This document shows positions 27,974 through 34,949 of a stretch of 64,000 nucleotides of DNA, piece by piece. The notes beneath the pieces are model-generated. The model worked only from the letters and a program-made list of their open reading frames with translations, searched no databases and was not told where the DNA came from. The position numbers and the translations under genes were made by a program. The DNA is from Sorangium cellulosum. GTDB lineage: Bacteria; Myxococcota_A; Polyangia; Polyangiales; Polyangiaceae. The stretch is taken from contig NZ_CP012673.1 in assembly GCF_002950945.1 (NCBI RefSeq), positions 11,422,501-11,486,500 of the forward strand. The letters are read 5' to 3'. Numbering within the stretch: the stretch's first letter is position 1; each line of letters starts with the position of its first letter.

Positions 27974-28582
27974 TCACGCCATGGGTTGGCGGATGATGGT
28001 CTTCCACTTGGCAGGATCGGCGCGACGAATGTCGCTCAGATACACCTCGTGGTGCTTTCCTGCGAGCGCCGAGCGCGCACCGATAAAATCATGAACTCGC
28101 TGAATGGTCGGTCCTTCTTCATTGAAGGGGCCAACGTGAAGTATTTGAGCACATGATCCTTCGGTGAAGCTCTCCAGCCTGAGCGCGTCCACCGCGGGGA
28201 GCGCCTTCTTTCGCTTCACCTCCACCATGGCCGCAAGAATCACCGCCTCCTCCACGAAATGAGGCTGCATGATCATCATCGTCCATTTCCACCTTGACCT
28301 ATCGTTGGAGGTGAAGACGGACATGTCATCCGACCACCAAAGGCCTTCGAGAGGCATGACCGCATAGTCGATTCCTCGCGCCCCCTTCTTCACCATGAAC
28401 TTCGTCGTGTAGGAGACGGAGAACAGCGCTTCCACTGCCTCGGCATACTCCCTTGATGTGTTGGGGTCGCCCTCGCCGTCGATCATGAGGAACTGAAATG
28501 TTGGCACTTCAACCTGAACCACCTCCTTCGCGGATGCCTGGTAGAGATGTTTGAGCTCCCTCTTGAGATCGACTTTCGACAC
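27974..28582 (-). CDS. GyrI-like small-molecule-binding domain protein (cassette gene)
   Basis: A GTG start at 28582 with an upstream AGGTG gives 202 residues. The sequence follows the stand-alone GyrI-like family: MSKVDLKRELKHLYQASAKEVVQVEVPTFQFLMIDGEGDPN at the front, then AVEALFSVSYTTKFMVKKG and MPLEGLWW. The end is QILHVGPFNEEGPTIQRVHDFI with HHEVYLSDIRRADPAKWKTIIRQPM. The fold is that of SbmC/GyrI and AraC effector domains and may bind hydrophobic or cationic compounds. It is bounded by attC sites on both sides and so is a typical integron cassette. Confidence 0.85.
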   Translation of the reverse strand: MSKVDLKRELKHLYQASAKEVVQVEVPTFQFLMIDGEGDPNTSREYAEAVEALFSVSYTTKFMVKKGARGIDYAVMPLEGLWWSDDMSVFTSNDRSRWKWTMMIMQPHFVEEAVILAAMVEVKRKKALPAVDALRLESFTEGSCAQILHVGPFNEEGPTIQRVHDFIGARSALAGKHHEVYLSDIRRADPAKWKTIIRQPMA

Positions 28583-28598
28583 GAACGCACCTGATGAT

Positions 28599-28665
28599 AG
28601 CTAACGTTCTGCCGGTGTGCCGCGCAGCGAAGCGGCGTCGGCGCCAGCGGCTGGATGAGCGGGAC
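28599..28665 (-). other. attC-like recombination site, 67 bp
   Basis: The site lies between the macrodomain stop (28672) and the GyrI-like start. On the minus strand it ends AACGTTAGCT, a one-base variant of the GTTRRRY box. The central part GCCGACGCCGCTTCGCTGCG resembles other attC centres, and CTGCCGG pairs with CCAGCGG across the site with bulges. The outer 28659-28665 box is degenerate. Confidence 0.6.
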
Positions 28666-28671
28666 TGCAGC

Positions 28672-29160
28672 TCACCGCTGCCCCGGAAGATCATAGACAT
28701 TGACGCGAAGCCCCGCCGAGCACAGGTTCTGCTCGATGAGGGGCTCTATCTCGCTCCAGCTGCCTCCGGCCAGGCCTGCGCCGATGCGAGGCATGTGCAC
28801 GGACGCGTCGTGCTGACGCGCAAAAGCAGCGACCGCTGCGAGCGCAGCATCGATCGCTTCGTAGCGCACCGGTGGGACCCCGCCGCGCGCGCTCACGCCG
28901 TGCTGGCCGATCATGTTCGCGACCCACAAGCTAGCTTCAACCTCCACGAACTGCACCTGGCCCAGTCCGAACGGCGGATCAGCGAGCTCTCCTCGGTGCC
29001 AGCGTCGGTACTCTACCTCTGGCGTAGCCCAGCGAGCCGACAGCGCGGTCACGAAGCCCCGGCCCCAGCCACCGATGTCATTGCACACGTGGGCGATGAT
29101 CCGTGAACCCTCGCCGACCGGCCTGGTAGCGTCGCCAACTACGTAGTTGATCGTCGTCAT
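28672..29160 (-). CDS. Macrodomain protein (ADP-ribose binding or hydrolysis; cassette gene)
   Basis: ATG at 29160 follows an AGAGGA site. The 162-residue protein is one macrodomain: INYVVGDATRPVGEGSRIIAHVCNDIGGWGRGFV carries the Asp and the ADP-ribose-binding Asn-Asp loop. HMPRIGAGLAGGSWSEIEPLIEQ is the phosphate-binding GAGLAGG loop. Macrodomains remove ADP-ribose from protein or nucleic acid or process ADP-ribose-1''-phosphate. In mobile DNA they are often partnered with ADP-ribosylating toxins, but none is seen here. It lies between an attC-like site and a broken toxin cassette. Confidence 0.88.
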   Translation of the reverse strand: MTTINYVVGDATRPVGEGSRIIAHVCNDIGGWGRGFVTALSARWATPEVEYRRWHRGELADPPFGLGQVQFVEVEASLWVANMIGQHGVSARGGVPPVRYEAIDAALAAVAAFARQHDASVHMPRIGAGLAGGSWSEIEPLIEQNLCSAGLRVNVYDLPGQR

Positions 29161-29210
29161 CAATCCTCTGCTTCATAAAAGGGTTGGAACCCGGAGGTGC
29201 CGGCCTGGCG

Positions 29211-29412
29211 GCCCAACGAGGCTGGCATTCACCTGCGGCCGCGTCGCCTCGCACGGACGCGCTCTGGCTCATCGCGGTACACGACGAGGTACGGGAGCCT
29301 TGTCCAACGTCCGCGCTGCGTGCCGTGGGAGCAGCTCGGCTGCCAGAGCAGCCCGCGCGTCGCGAGGCAGGCGCAGCGCAGCAGCCAGCACGTCTTCCAG
29401 GTCGCTCGGCAT
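29211..29412 (-). pseudogene. Fused remnant of a toxin-antitoxin cassette (addiction-module antitoxin + ParE-type toxin)
   Basis: ATG at 29412 opens an antitoxin-like start, MPSDLEDVLAAALRLPRDAR, similar in layout to the addiction-module antitoxin at 43847, but the frame ends after 47 codons. In a second frame the same DNA ends LPYLVVYRDEPERVR, which is the C-terminal strand signature of RelE/ParE toxins, with stop at 29229. The simplest reading is one deletion that removed the antitoxin tail and the toxin front and put the remains out of frame. GCCCAAC at 29211-29217 is a leftover attC cleavage box. Confidence 0.6.
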
Positions 29413-30038
29413 GCCTGGAGCCTACCACACGGCATGGCGGCACGGCGAGCCGTGTGCCCGGCCTGCGCGCCAGCAGCCGTCAGGACCGGGGCGAACCCCC
29501 GAGCCGGGGCCGGGGCTGGCGGGGCGAGCAGCGAGGCTCTCACCAGGGGGCAGCGCCGCGCCGGGGTGCGCGGAACAAGCGGCGATGGCGCGGTTCGCCC
29601 GGCGCTCCGCGACCGGATCGCGCGCTGCCTCTCGCCCGAGGCCAGGGCTCGGACTTACGCGATGCGCGTCCTCTCGCAGGATGCGCTCGACATGCTGGTG
29701 AATCGAGTCGCCGCCGGCAGACTCGCGCGTGTAGCGATAGCACTGTTCCATTTCTCGAACGCCGCCGTTCCAGCCCGCTGTCTGGCGTCGCCCACCGTGT
29801 CGCCGCATACTCTGGACATGATCCTGGCGCGGTCGCGGGGCGGGTCGGATGCGCCTGTCTCCGGACCTCGGGCTGCGGCGGGCCCATCTTGTGGTCCGCC
29901 GGTGCAGAGGGCACGGGCTCTCCACTGCGGAGCCCACAGCGCATCTCGCGGCGTGACCAAGATGCACGAATGAATCCCTGCCCGACCACGCGCTTGGTCT
30001 GGAACCATAACCTACCATAACACCACATTGGTAAACAA
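29413..30038. other. Region without recognisable gene
   Basis: Reading frames exist on both strands but none shows a known family, a ribosome-binding site plus start, or cassette boundaries. The last 60 bases before 30039 are AT-rich and probably hold the promoter of the plus-strand secreted protein gene. Confidence 0.45.
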
Positions 30039-30605
30039 ATGAAATACATCTGTCACATGACGTCCATGCGCGCCCTGCTCTGCGGCCTTGTCGCCGGAGG
30101 CATCGCGCTGAGCGCACCCGCTGAAGCTCAGGCGGTGGAGTTCGGAGTATACGAAGGAGAAGCTTGCCCCGCAGGATACACGCCGTTGACCGCAGCCGAC
30201 GCCTTCTGGACGTTTGTCGCCCGCTGCGATGAGCTCCCCTATTCAGGGGTCTTTCGCATCGCAGGCGGGTCTTCGATGGATGGCCCGTGGAACAACTGCC
30301 AGCAGCATGCTGACGACACCCGCGAGCTGGACTACATACTCTGCAAACCCAACTACGAGCTCTTTGACATCGGCGGGACCACCTTTGCGGTAGTGAGAGG
30401 CGGAGATCAGTGCCTGGAAGGCTTCGAGCACGTGGATCTCGCCACCGCCTCCGCCTACTCGGATGAGATATGCACTCACGTCGGGTACTGGGGGATCGCG
30501 AGGATCGGCGGAGGGGGCTCCATCGACGGTGCAGGTTACGGTTGCAGCGTCCGCGCGACCGACTCTCGCCAGCTCGGTGATGCCATCTGCGTAGAGATCG
30601 AGTAA
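30039..30605 (+). CDS. Secreted protein of unknown function with two internal repeats
   Basis: A signal peptide is seen best from the third Met (30066): MRALLCGLVAGGIALSAPAEAQA, so the true start could be 30039, 30057 or 30066. The mature part of about 165 residues has two similar halves. Each has a Gly/Cys motif, a GGS/GGG-SxDG segment (GGSSMDGPWNNC, then GGGSIDGAGYGC) and a late Cys. Paired cysteines suggest disulfides. It is the only plus-strand gene in the cassette region, consistent with later insertion or a cassette in reverse. No family was recognised. Confidence 0.65.
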   Translation: MKYICHMTSMRALLCGLVAGGIALSAPAEAQAVEFGVYEGEACPAGYTPLTAADAFWTFVARCDELPYSGVFRIAGGSSMDGPWNNCQQHADDTRELDYILCKPNYELFDIGGTTFAVVRGGDQCLEGFEHVDLATASAYSDEICTHVGYWGIARIGGGGSIDGAGYGCSVRATDSRQLGDAICVEIE

Positions 30606-30611
30606 ATATCC

Positions 30612-30800
30612 CGAACCAGAGGCAGCTTGCGCAGCCCCCGCCCACTCGGCAGCCAGGGTGCGCAGCGACCGATACAGCTGCTTCGGATCGTACCCCTCGC
30701 GCCGCGCGGACTTCTCGGCGCTCGATCCGCTCCGCTCCCATCGCTCCACCCGCTCGGCCCGCTCCACCCTCGTCGCCGTCGCTTCCTCCTTCGTCGCGAT
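30612..30800 (-). pseudogene. Possible IS66-type accessory ORF remnant
   Basis: A minus-strand frame encodes ATRVERAERVERWERSGSSAEKSARREGYDPKQLYRSLRTLAAEW, with the helix-turn-helix spacing of the first small protein of IS66-like elements. No start codon or upstream part is convincing, and the homology stops at about 30612 next to the plus-strand gene. It is probably a scrap of a transposable element. Assignment is tentative. Confidence 0.35.
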
Positions 30801-30902
30801 GGGAGCCGGTACCCGGCGGCGCGGAGGACGGGCGCGACGGCGAGCCGACCCCGACGCCGGCCGCCGACGAGGCCGAGGAACGCCTGCTCTGTCTGGTGAC
30901 GG

Positions 30903-30935
30903 TCGGGGCGGTCCGGGCACACCGGGCCGCCCCGA
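30903..30935. terminator. GC-rich hairpin after the 30961 gene
   Basis: TCGGGGCGGTCCGGG (30903-30917) pairs with CCGGGCCGCCCCGA (30922-30935) around a CACA loop, with one mismatch. It lies 25 bases past the stop of the minus-strand gene at 30961. There is no T run, so termination would be of the GC-hairpin type only. Confidence 0.45.
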
Positions 30936-30960
30936 TGGCGGTCGGGCGGCGGGCGCGCGC

Positions 30961-31452
30961 TCAGCCCTCGCGCACCACGCGGATCGCCTCCGCCAGCTCC
31001 TCTGGCGCGACCTCCCGGTCCTGCAGCACCGCCGCCGCCCAGGCCGCGACCTCGGCCGACGTCCGAAAGAAGACCGGCGCGGGCCCCTGCGTCCCGCGGG
31101 GCTGCAGCCGCATCATGAGGGCGCGGACCGAGGCGGCGATGAACCCCTCGGCCTCGATGAGCGTGGCCATGCCCTTCAAGTACCCCCCGGGAGCGCTCGC
31201 CGCCCGCTGCATCGCCGCCCGGGTCTCCGCGTCGGGCGGCCCGGTGCGCTGGCGGGGGACCACGATCAGGAACGCTGCCCCTCCCGGCTGGCGCGCCGCC
31301 CAGGGCTGGAAGAGCACCCGGGAACGCTCGACGCCGGCGACGCTGGCCTGCCCGCGCCAGACGAGCAGCATGAGCCGCCGCCAGGTCGCCACCACGTATC
31401 CGTCCGCCCGCTCCAGCAGCTCGACCTTCACCGACGCGGAGGAGGTCACCAT
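30961..31452 (-). CDS. Hypothetical protein, probable myxobacterial family
   Basis: ATG at 31452 with GGGAGGA upstream gives 163 residues. The sequence (MVTSSASVKVELLERADGYV, WRRLMLLVWRGQASVAGVERSR, then VFFRTSAEVAAWAAAVL) has the alternating helix/strand look of a small alpha/beta domain, reminiscent of STAS-like folds. It resembles a protein family I associate with Sorangium-type genomes. No catalytic motif is evident. It sits among cassette genes but has no visible attC. Confidence 0.6.
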   Translation of the reverse strand: MVTSSASVKVELLERADGYVVATWRRLMLLVWRGQASVAGVERSRVLFQPWAARQPGGAAFLIVVPRQRTGPPDAETRAAMQRAASAPGGYLKGMATLIEAEGFIAASVRALMMRLQPRGTQGPAPVFFRTSAEVAAWAAAVLQDREVAPEELAEAIRVVREG

Positions 31453-31657
31453 CGCACGATTGTCCTCCCCGCGGGGTGGCCGCCGCAAGGCCCCGGCGTG
31501 TCAGGGCAGCATCCCGGCGTCGCAGCCGCGGCGACGCAGCTCCTCCCGGAGCGCCTGCGCCACCAACCAGGCCGCGCGCGGGCCGTGGCGACGCATCACG
31601 AACAGCCTGCCCCCCGGACAGCGAGGGCGCGTTCCCGCCCCCCACCGTTCGTGCGAC

Positions 31658-32050
31658 CTACTCCTCGAAGCGACCCGTGGCGTCACGATCGCGGTCGTAT
31701 CGTCTCGTGAGTGGAAACGGCGGCAACCAGGACTCGCGACGGACGATCCAGCTTTCGTAGGTCGGCGTCAGCTGGTCCGGGGCATCCAGGGACCCCAGGT
31801 TCACCTCGATCTCGTCCCCGCTGCGTGCGAAGACAGACGAGCCGCAGCGGGGACAGAAAAACCGCCCGGCGTAGTCGCGTGTCTCGCCATCGATCGTCAC
31901 CGCATCCTGAGGGAACACCGCAGACGCGTGAAAAAGGGCTCCATGATGCTTGCGGCAGTCGAGGCAGTGACAGAGGCCGACCCGGTATGGGAGCCCCGAG
32001 GCCACAATTCGCACGTTGCCGCACAGGCAACCTCCGGAGAATCGGTCCAT
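31658..32050 (-). CDS. GFA/CENP-V-type zinc protein (first copy)
   Basis: The 130-residue protein has the GFA fold zinc ligands: GGCLCGNVRI, CHCLDCRKHHGALFHA and FFCPRCGSSVFA. The family includes glutathione-dependent formaldehyde-activating enzymes and many uncharacterised S-(hydroxymethyl)glutathione or thiol-binding proteins. ATG at 32050 is the only start compatible with the conserved N-terminus. A second, only distantly similar member lies at 33314, and both are in the cassette region, which suggests independent cassette origin rather than local duplication. Confidence 0.87.
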   Translation of the reverse strand: MDRFSGGCLCGNVRIVASGLPYRVGLCHCLDCRKHHGALFHASAVFPQDAVTIDGETRDYAGRFFCPRCGSSVFARSGDEIEVNLGSLDAPDQLTPTYESWIVRRESWLPPFPLTRRYDRDRDATGRFEE

Positions 32051-32126
32051 GCTGCGTCTCCTCTAAAATCAAGCGGTCGGAACGGTTCCGACGAACAGCA
32101 CCTTCATTGCTATTGCTCTGAAGCCC

Positions 32127-32182
32127 GCCTGACGCCCTGCGGTTCAGCCGACCGTCACGCGCCCGGACAGTGGATGTTGATC
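32127..32182 (-). other. Weak attC-like candidate
   Basis: GCCTGAC (32127-32133) followed by GGTTCAGCCG resembles one half of the attC sites at 27913 and 34224. GTTGATC at 32176-32182 could be the other box. The inner arms pair poorly, so at best this is a decayed site about 70 bases past the end of the 32253 gene. Confidence 0.3.
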
Positions 32183-32252
32183 ACATCGGCCGCAGGCGCT
32201 TGCCGCCGCCGCGCGCGGCGGCAGCGCACCATTACATAAACGCGGGCCAAGA

Positions 32253-32957
32253 TCAGCGCCGGTTCTGAGCCTTGAAGTAAGCCCTCATCGCGTCGTCCGC
32301 GGCTTTGCGGTACTCGGGGATGCCGCTGCGGTCGGCTGCGGCGAGCGCCTCCTTCAACCGCGGCGCCTCGAGGTCTCTGGTATAACAAGGGGTGCCCGGC
32401 TGCTGCCGCCACGACTCCTCGATGCTCCCCGCGTCGACTGGGTCGAACCCGAGCTCGTCGACGAGGCGCAAGACCTTCGCTCGCGCATCGGGCGGATCGC
32501 CCGCGACCGGGAGCGCGATGCGCCCCGTCGTGCCCTTCGGCGTGCCCTTCTCGAGCAGGCTCTTGAAGTAGATGTTATTGAACACCTTGATCACCGGCCG
32601 CCCGAGAAGCTCGGCGACCCACGCGCTCTCGAGCTGTCCCTCGTCGATCGCCGGGATGCTGCCGTCACGGCTCGGGTAGTAGTTGCCGGAGTCGATCACG
32701 ACCACGTCGGCGGGCACGCCGGCGAAGAGATCCTTCGGCAGGTCCGCGACCGCGCGCTGGGGGACAGCGACGATCACAATCTCGCCATGACGCGCAGCCT
32801 CCGCGACCGTGACGGCGGTGGCTCCTACGTCGGCGGCGATCTCGCGAATCGTGTCCGGTCCGCGCGAGTTCGCGAGCACGACGTCGTGACCGAGATTCAC
32901 CAATCTCCTCGCCAGCGTCCTGCCGATCATGCCGGCACCGATGATTCCAATCTTCAC
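32253..32957 (-). CDS. NADP-dependent F420-reductase-like oxidoreductase (paralogue A)
   Basis: The 234-residue protein starts MKIGIIGAGMIGRTLARRLVNLGHDVVLANSRGPDT, a Rossmann GxGxxG fold with Ser-Arg for the NADP phosphate. It continues IVIVAVPQRAVADLPKDLF, VVIDSGNYYP and KVFNNIYFKSL, as in F420H2:NADP reductase and related NAD-binding F420-family enzymes. It is closely similar to the gene at 47600, with the same length. The motif GGGCGATC-N-STCGMGCCGTTC is conserved upstream of both genes (33036-33063 here). Substrate unknown; such enzymes are commonly annotated as NADPH-dependent reductases. Confidence 0.85.
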   Translation of the reverse strand: MKIGIIGAGMIGRTLARRLVNLGHDVVLANSRGPDTIREIAADVGATAVTVAEAARHGEIVIVAVPQRAVADLPKDLFAGVPADVVVIDSGNYYPSRDGSIPAIDEGQLESAWVAELLGRPVIKVFNNIYFKSLLEKGTPKGTTGRIALPVAGDPPDARAKVLRLVDELGFDPVDAGSIEESWRQQPGTPCYTRDLEAPRLKEALAAADRSGIPEYRKAADDAMRAYFKAQNRR

Positions 32958-33121
32958 GCGTCCCTCCTTCGAGCCGAGCCGTCATGGTCGCTCGCGCCTG
33001 CTCGGCAGCTCAGGGGTGTACTGTATCACGCGGAGGGGCGATCCGTCGAGCCGTTCGCATCGGCGGCACTATGGTAGATGGTAGAAAGCGACCTGCGGGC
33101 GCGTGAACTTCAGCCCCCATG

Positions 33122-33293
<172 letters not shown>

Positions 33294-33313
33294 CTGTGCC
33301 TTCGTAACAGTGC

Positions 33314-33709
33314 CTAGCGCATGTGCTCGATGTCTTGCGGCATGACCACCCAGCCATGCATTCGCTCTTCATAGACCGAGAACGTTGGACCGGGGAAGGC
33401 CGGGTCCGCAAAGGCTCCCACCGGTATGGCGATCATGTCCTCGTGCCCGGCCATCGCGTAATAGACGGTGGCGCCGCATTCAGGACAGAACGTGAAGGTG
33501 CTCTTCGTCCCTTCGTCTCCGATTCGAACGAAGTCCTTCCCGCGCCCCTTTATCTTCACGTTCTCGCGCCTGAACCTGGCTTGAGCGCCAAAGACACTTC
33601 CGGTCCTTCGCTGGCAGGCCAGGCAGTGACAGACGGACACGCGAATCGGCTCGCCTTCGACTTCGGCCGACAACTTGCCGCAGCTGCAGCTTGCGAGGCG
33701 ATTTCTCAT
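33314..33709 (-). CDS. GFA/CENP-V-type zinc protein (second copy, cassette gene)
   Basis: ATG at 33709 gives 131 residues with the GFA zinc motifs ASCSCGKLSAEV, CHCLACQRRTGSVFGA and FTFCPECGATVYY. An ATG at 33763 inside the attC sequence would extend it by 18 residues but lies in recombination-site DNA. Between the two, a 14-bp unit (ATAGTGGTGCTCG) is duplicated in tandem at 33709-33735. It is the cassette directly following the 33748 attC. The family binds thiol adducts; the precise reaction is unknown. Confidence 0.87.
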   Translation of the reverse strand: MRNRLASCSCGKLSAEVEGEPIRVSVCHCLACQRRTGSVFGAQARFRRENVKIKGRGKDFVRIGDEGTKSTFTFCPECGATVYYAMAGHEDMIAIPVGAFADPAFPGPTFSVYEERMHGWVVMPQDIEHMR

Positions 33710-33747
33710 AGTGGTGCTCGCATAGTGGTGCTCGGGTGGGTTGCGTC

Positions 33748-33819
33748 GCCTGACGTTTGACATGAGCGGTGGGACAAAAGCGTAGCCTTTGGCCCGTCCG
33801 CTCGATGGAAGGGTCAGGC
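33748..33819 (-). other. attC recombination site, 72 bp
   Basis: The outer boxes GCCTGAC (33748-33754) and GTCAGGC (33813-33819) are perfect inverse complements. Inside, GAGCGG pairs with CCGCTC, and a further GGGACAAAAG/CTTTGGCCC stem follows with a short loop. Spacing and form match attC sites I recall from environmental and Xanthomonas-type integrons. The stop codon of the VOC gene (33814-33816) lies inside the box, the usual arrangement for cassettes. Confidence 0.92.
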
Positions 33820-34191
33820 CTCGGGTTTGTGGCAAACCACTTCGATGTTGTGCCCGTCCGGACCAATGACGAAGGCTGCATAGTAGTTCGCGTGGTAGCG
33901 CGGGCGCAGACCAGGCGCACCATTGTCTTTGCCACCCGCCTCCAGAGCCGCGCGATAGAAAGCCTCGACTTGCTGGCGATTCTCGGCCGTGAACGCCAAG
34001 TGAAGCCGCGCCGGCTTCTCCTCGGTCTGGTACAGGCACAATGAAGCCTCACCACCCTTTGGGCTAAGCTCGACACCGTACGTCGGCGGCCCCTCCGAGG
34101 CAACAGCTACGCCGATCGGCTCGAGCGCCTTGAGGAAGAACGCTTTGCTCGCTGCGTAGTCGCTGACTCCGAATTTGACATGGTCAAACAT
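33814..34191 (-). CDS. VOC/glyoxalase-family protein (cassette gene)
   Basis: ATG at 34191 follows AGGAG. The 125-residue protein is a VOC domain: FDHVKFGVSDYAASKAFFLKALEPIG, then ARLHLAFTAENRQQVEAFYRAALEAGGKDNGAPGLRPRYHANYYAAFVIGPDGHNIEVVCHKPEA. The GHNIEVV ending holds the metal-ligand Glu. It has attC sites at both ends (34224-34301 and 33748-33819), so this is the clearest intact cassette in the window. Related cassette-borne VOC proteins include antibiotic-resistance types, but the substrate cannot be read here. Confidence 0.88.
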   Translation of the reverse strand: MFDHVKFGVSDYAASKAFFLKALEPIGVAVASEGPPTYGVELSPKGGEASLCLYQTEEKPARLHLAFTAENRQQVEAFYRAALEAGGKDNGAPGLRPRYHANYYAAFVIGPDGHNIEVVCHKPEA

Positions 34192-34223
34192 GAGTTCTCC
34201 TGAAGTGTGTGGGCCTGCGCGAG

Positions 34224-34301
34224 GCCTGACGCCCAGGCTCCCCCGCGGCCCTGACGGCGCGGAGCGGCGGCAGGGACGTCGGGTGGAACCGATTGTTGGA
34301 C
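34224..34301 (-). other. attC recombination site, 78 bp
   Basis: Outer boxes are GCCTGAC (34224-34230) and GTTGGAC (34295-34301). On the minus strand the latter reads GTCCAAC, a consensus RYYYAAC, and the site ends GCGTCAGGC. Inner arms GGCTCCCCCGCG and CGTCGGGTGGAACC pair with bulged bases. It separates the VOC cassette from an upstream fragment and is in the same orientation as the other sites. Confidence 0.88.
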
Positions 34302-34436
34302 GGCACCTCGCTTCCATCGAGATGTGCGATTTGCGGCGAAAGCGGACACTGAGACGGTCTGCGGGGATGACGATGGGGATCTTGGCGGCTTCCACGGTGC
34401 TTCCTCCCAGTCCGTTACGGGCGATCTCAGTCTAAC
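34302..34436 (-). other. Incomplete first cassette and array boundary
   Basis: A GTG at 34395 behind GGGAGGA opens a frame beginning VEAAKIPIVIPADRLSVRFR that reaches the attC without a stop, so it is not a normal gene. At the right end GTCTAAC (34430-34436) reads GTTAGAC on the minus strand, a consensus cleavage box. No attC partner is found to its right, so this may be an attI-like or truncated array edge. Confidence 0.4.
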
Positions 34437-34949
34437 GTCAGAGCTGCCCGGCGTCACGCGCGACGCCCGAGGTGGCCGGCCGGTGCGCGCGGCCCGGACG
34501 GACACGTCCGGCAGCGCGCATGCGCTGTGCCCGCACCAGGGATCCGCGTTCGCCAGCCGCGATCCTCCCTTGCAGCCCGGCCCCCGCGCCCTGCGACGTG
34601 GAGAGCGCCCCGTCGCGCCCCGATGGCGCCGCCGCGCAGGAGCGCCGCGAGCCGCCGGGAGGGCACGCCCTCGCGCCGGAGCTCCCTCCCGCTCCGCGCT
34701 GCCCCCGCGTTGCTGTCCGTAACACTGATGCCAGAACAGTGATGCCAGACGACCACACCCACCCTGCCGCCGCCCATCGCTCTCCGCACCTCCGAACGCC
34801 GCCCCCCGGGCGCGCCGCGCGCCCCCCGCGCCCCTGCCCCCGCGCACGCGCCTTGCTCTTGCTCGGCCGCGCGCCGTCGACTCCCCGACGGCGTTCTGGG
34901 TTTGCTGTTGCTCGCGTTCGCCGAGCAGCCCGCCACCTCCGGAGGCCTC
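34437..34949. other. Gene-less region, right part duplicated at 40865
   Basis: No integrase or other gene is visible between the array edge and the cytochrome lipoprotein start. From 34698 to 34949 the DNA is nearly identical to 40865-41109. Within it ACAGTGATGCCAG occurs in a short tandem arrangement. Confidence 0.6.

Noticed and set aside
29229..29543. 104-codon minus-strand frame as an intact small gene
   Set aside because: Only its last part resembles a ParE-type toxin; the front is antisense-like low complexity without start signals.
30961..31452. Hypothetical gene as an integron cassette
   Set aside because: No attC-like site follows it; a GC hairpin does. It may be older chromosomal DNA in the region.
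34437..34949. Search for an integrase (IntI) beside the array edge
   Set aside because: No frame on either strand shows tyrosine recombinase motifs; the DNA is partly a duplicated segment of the cytochrome locus.
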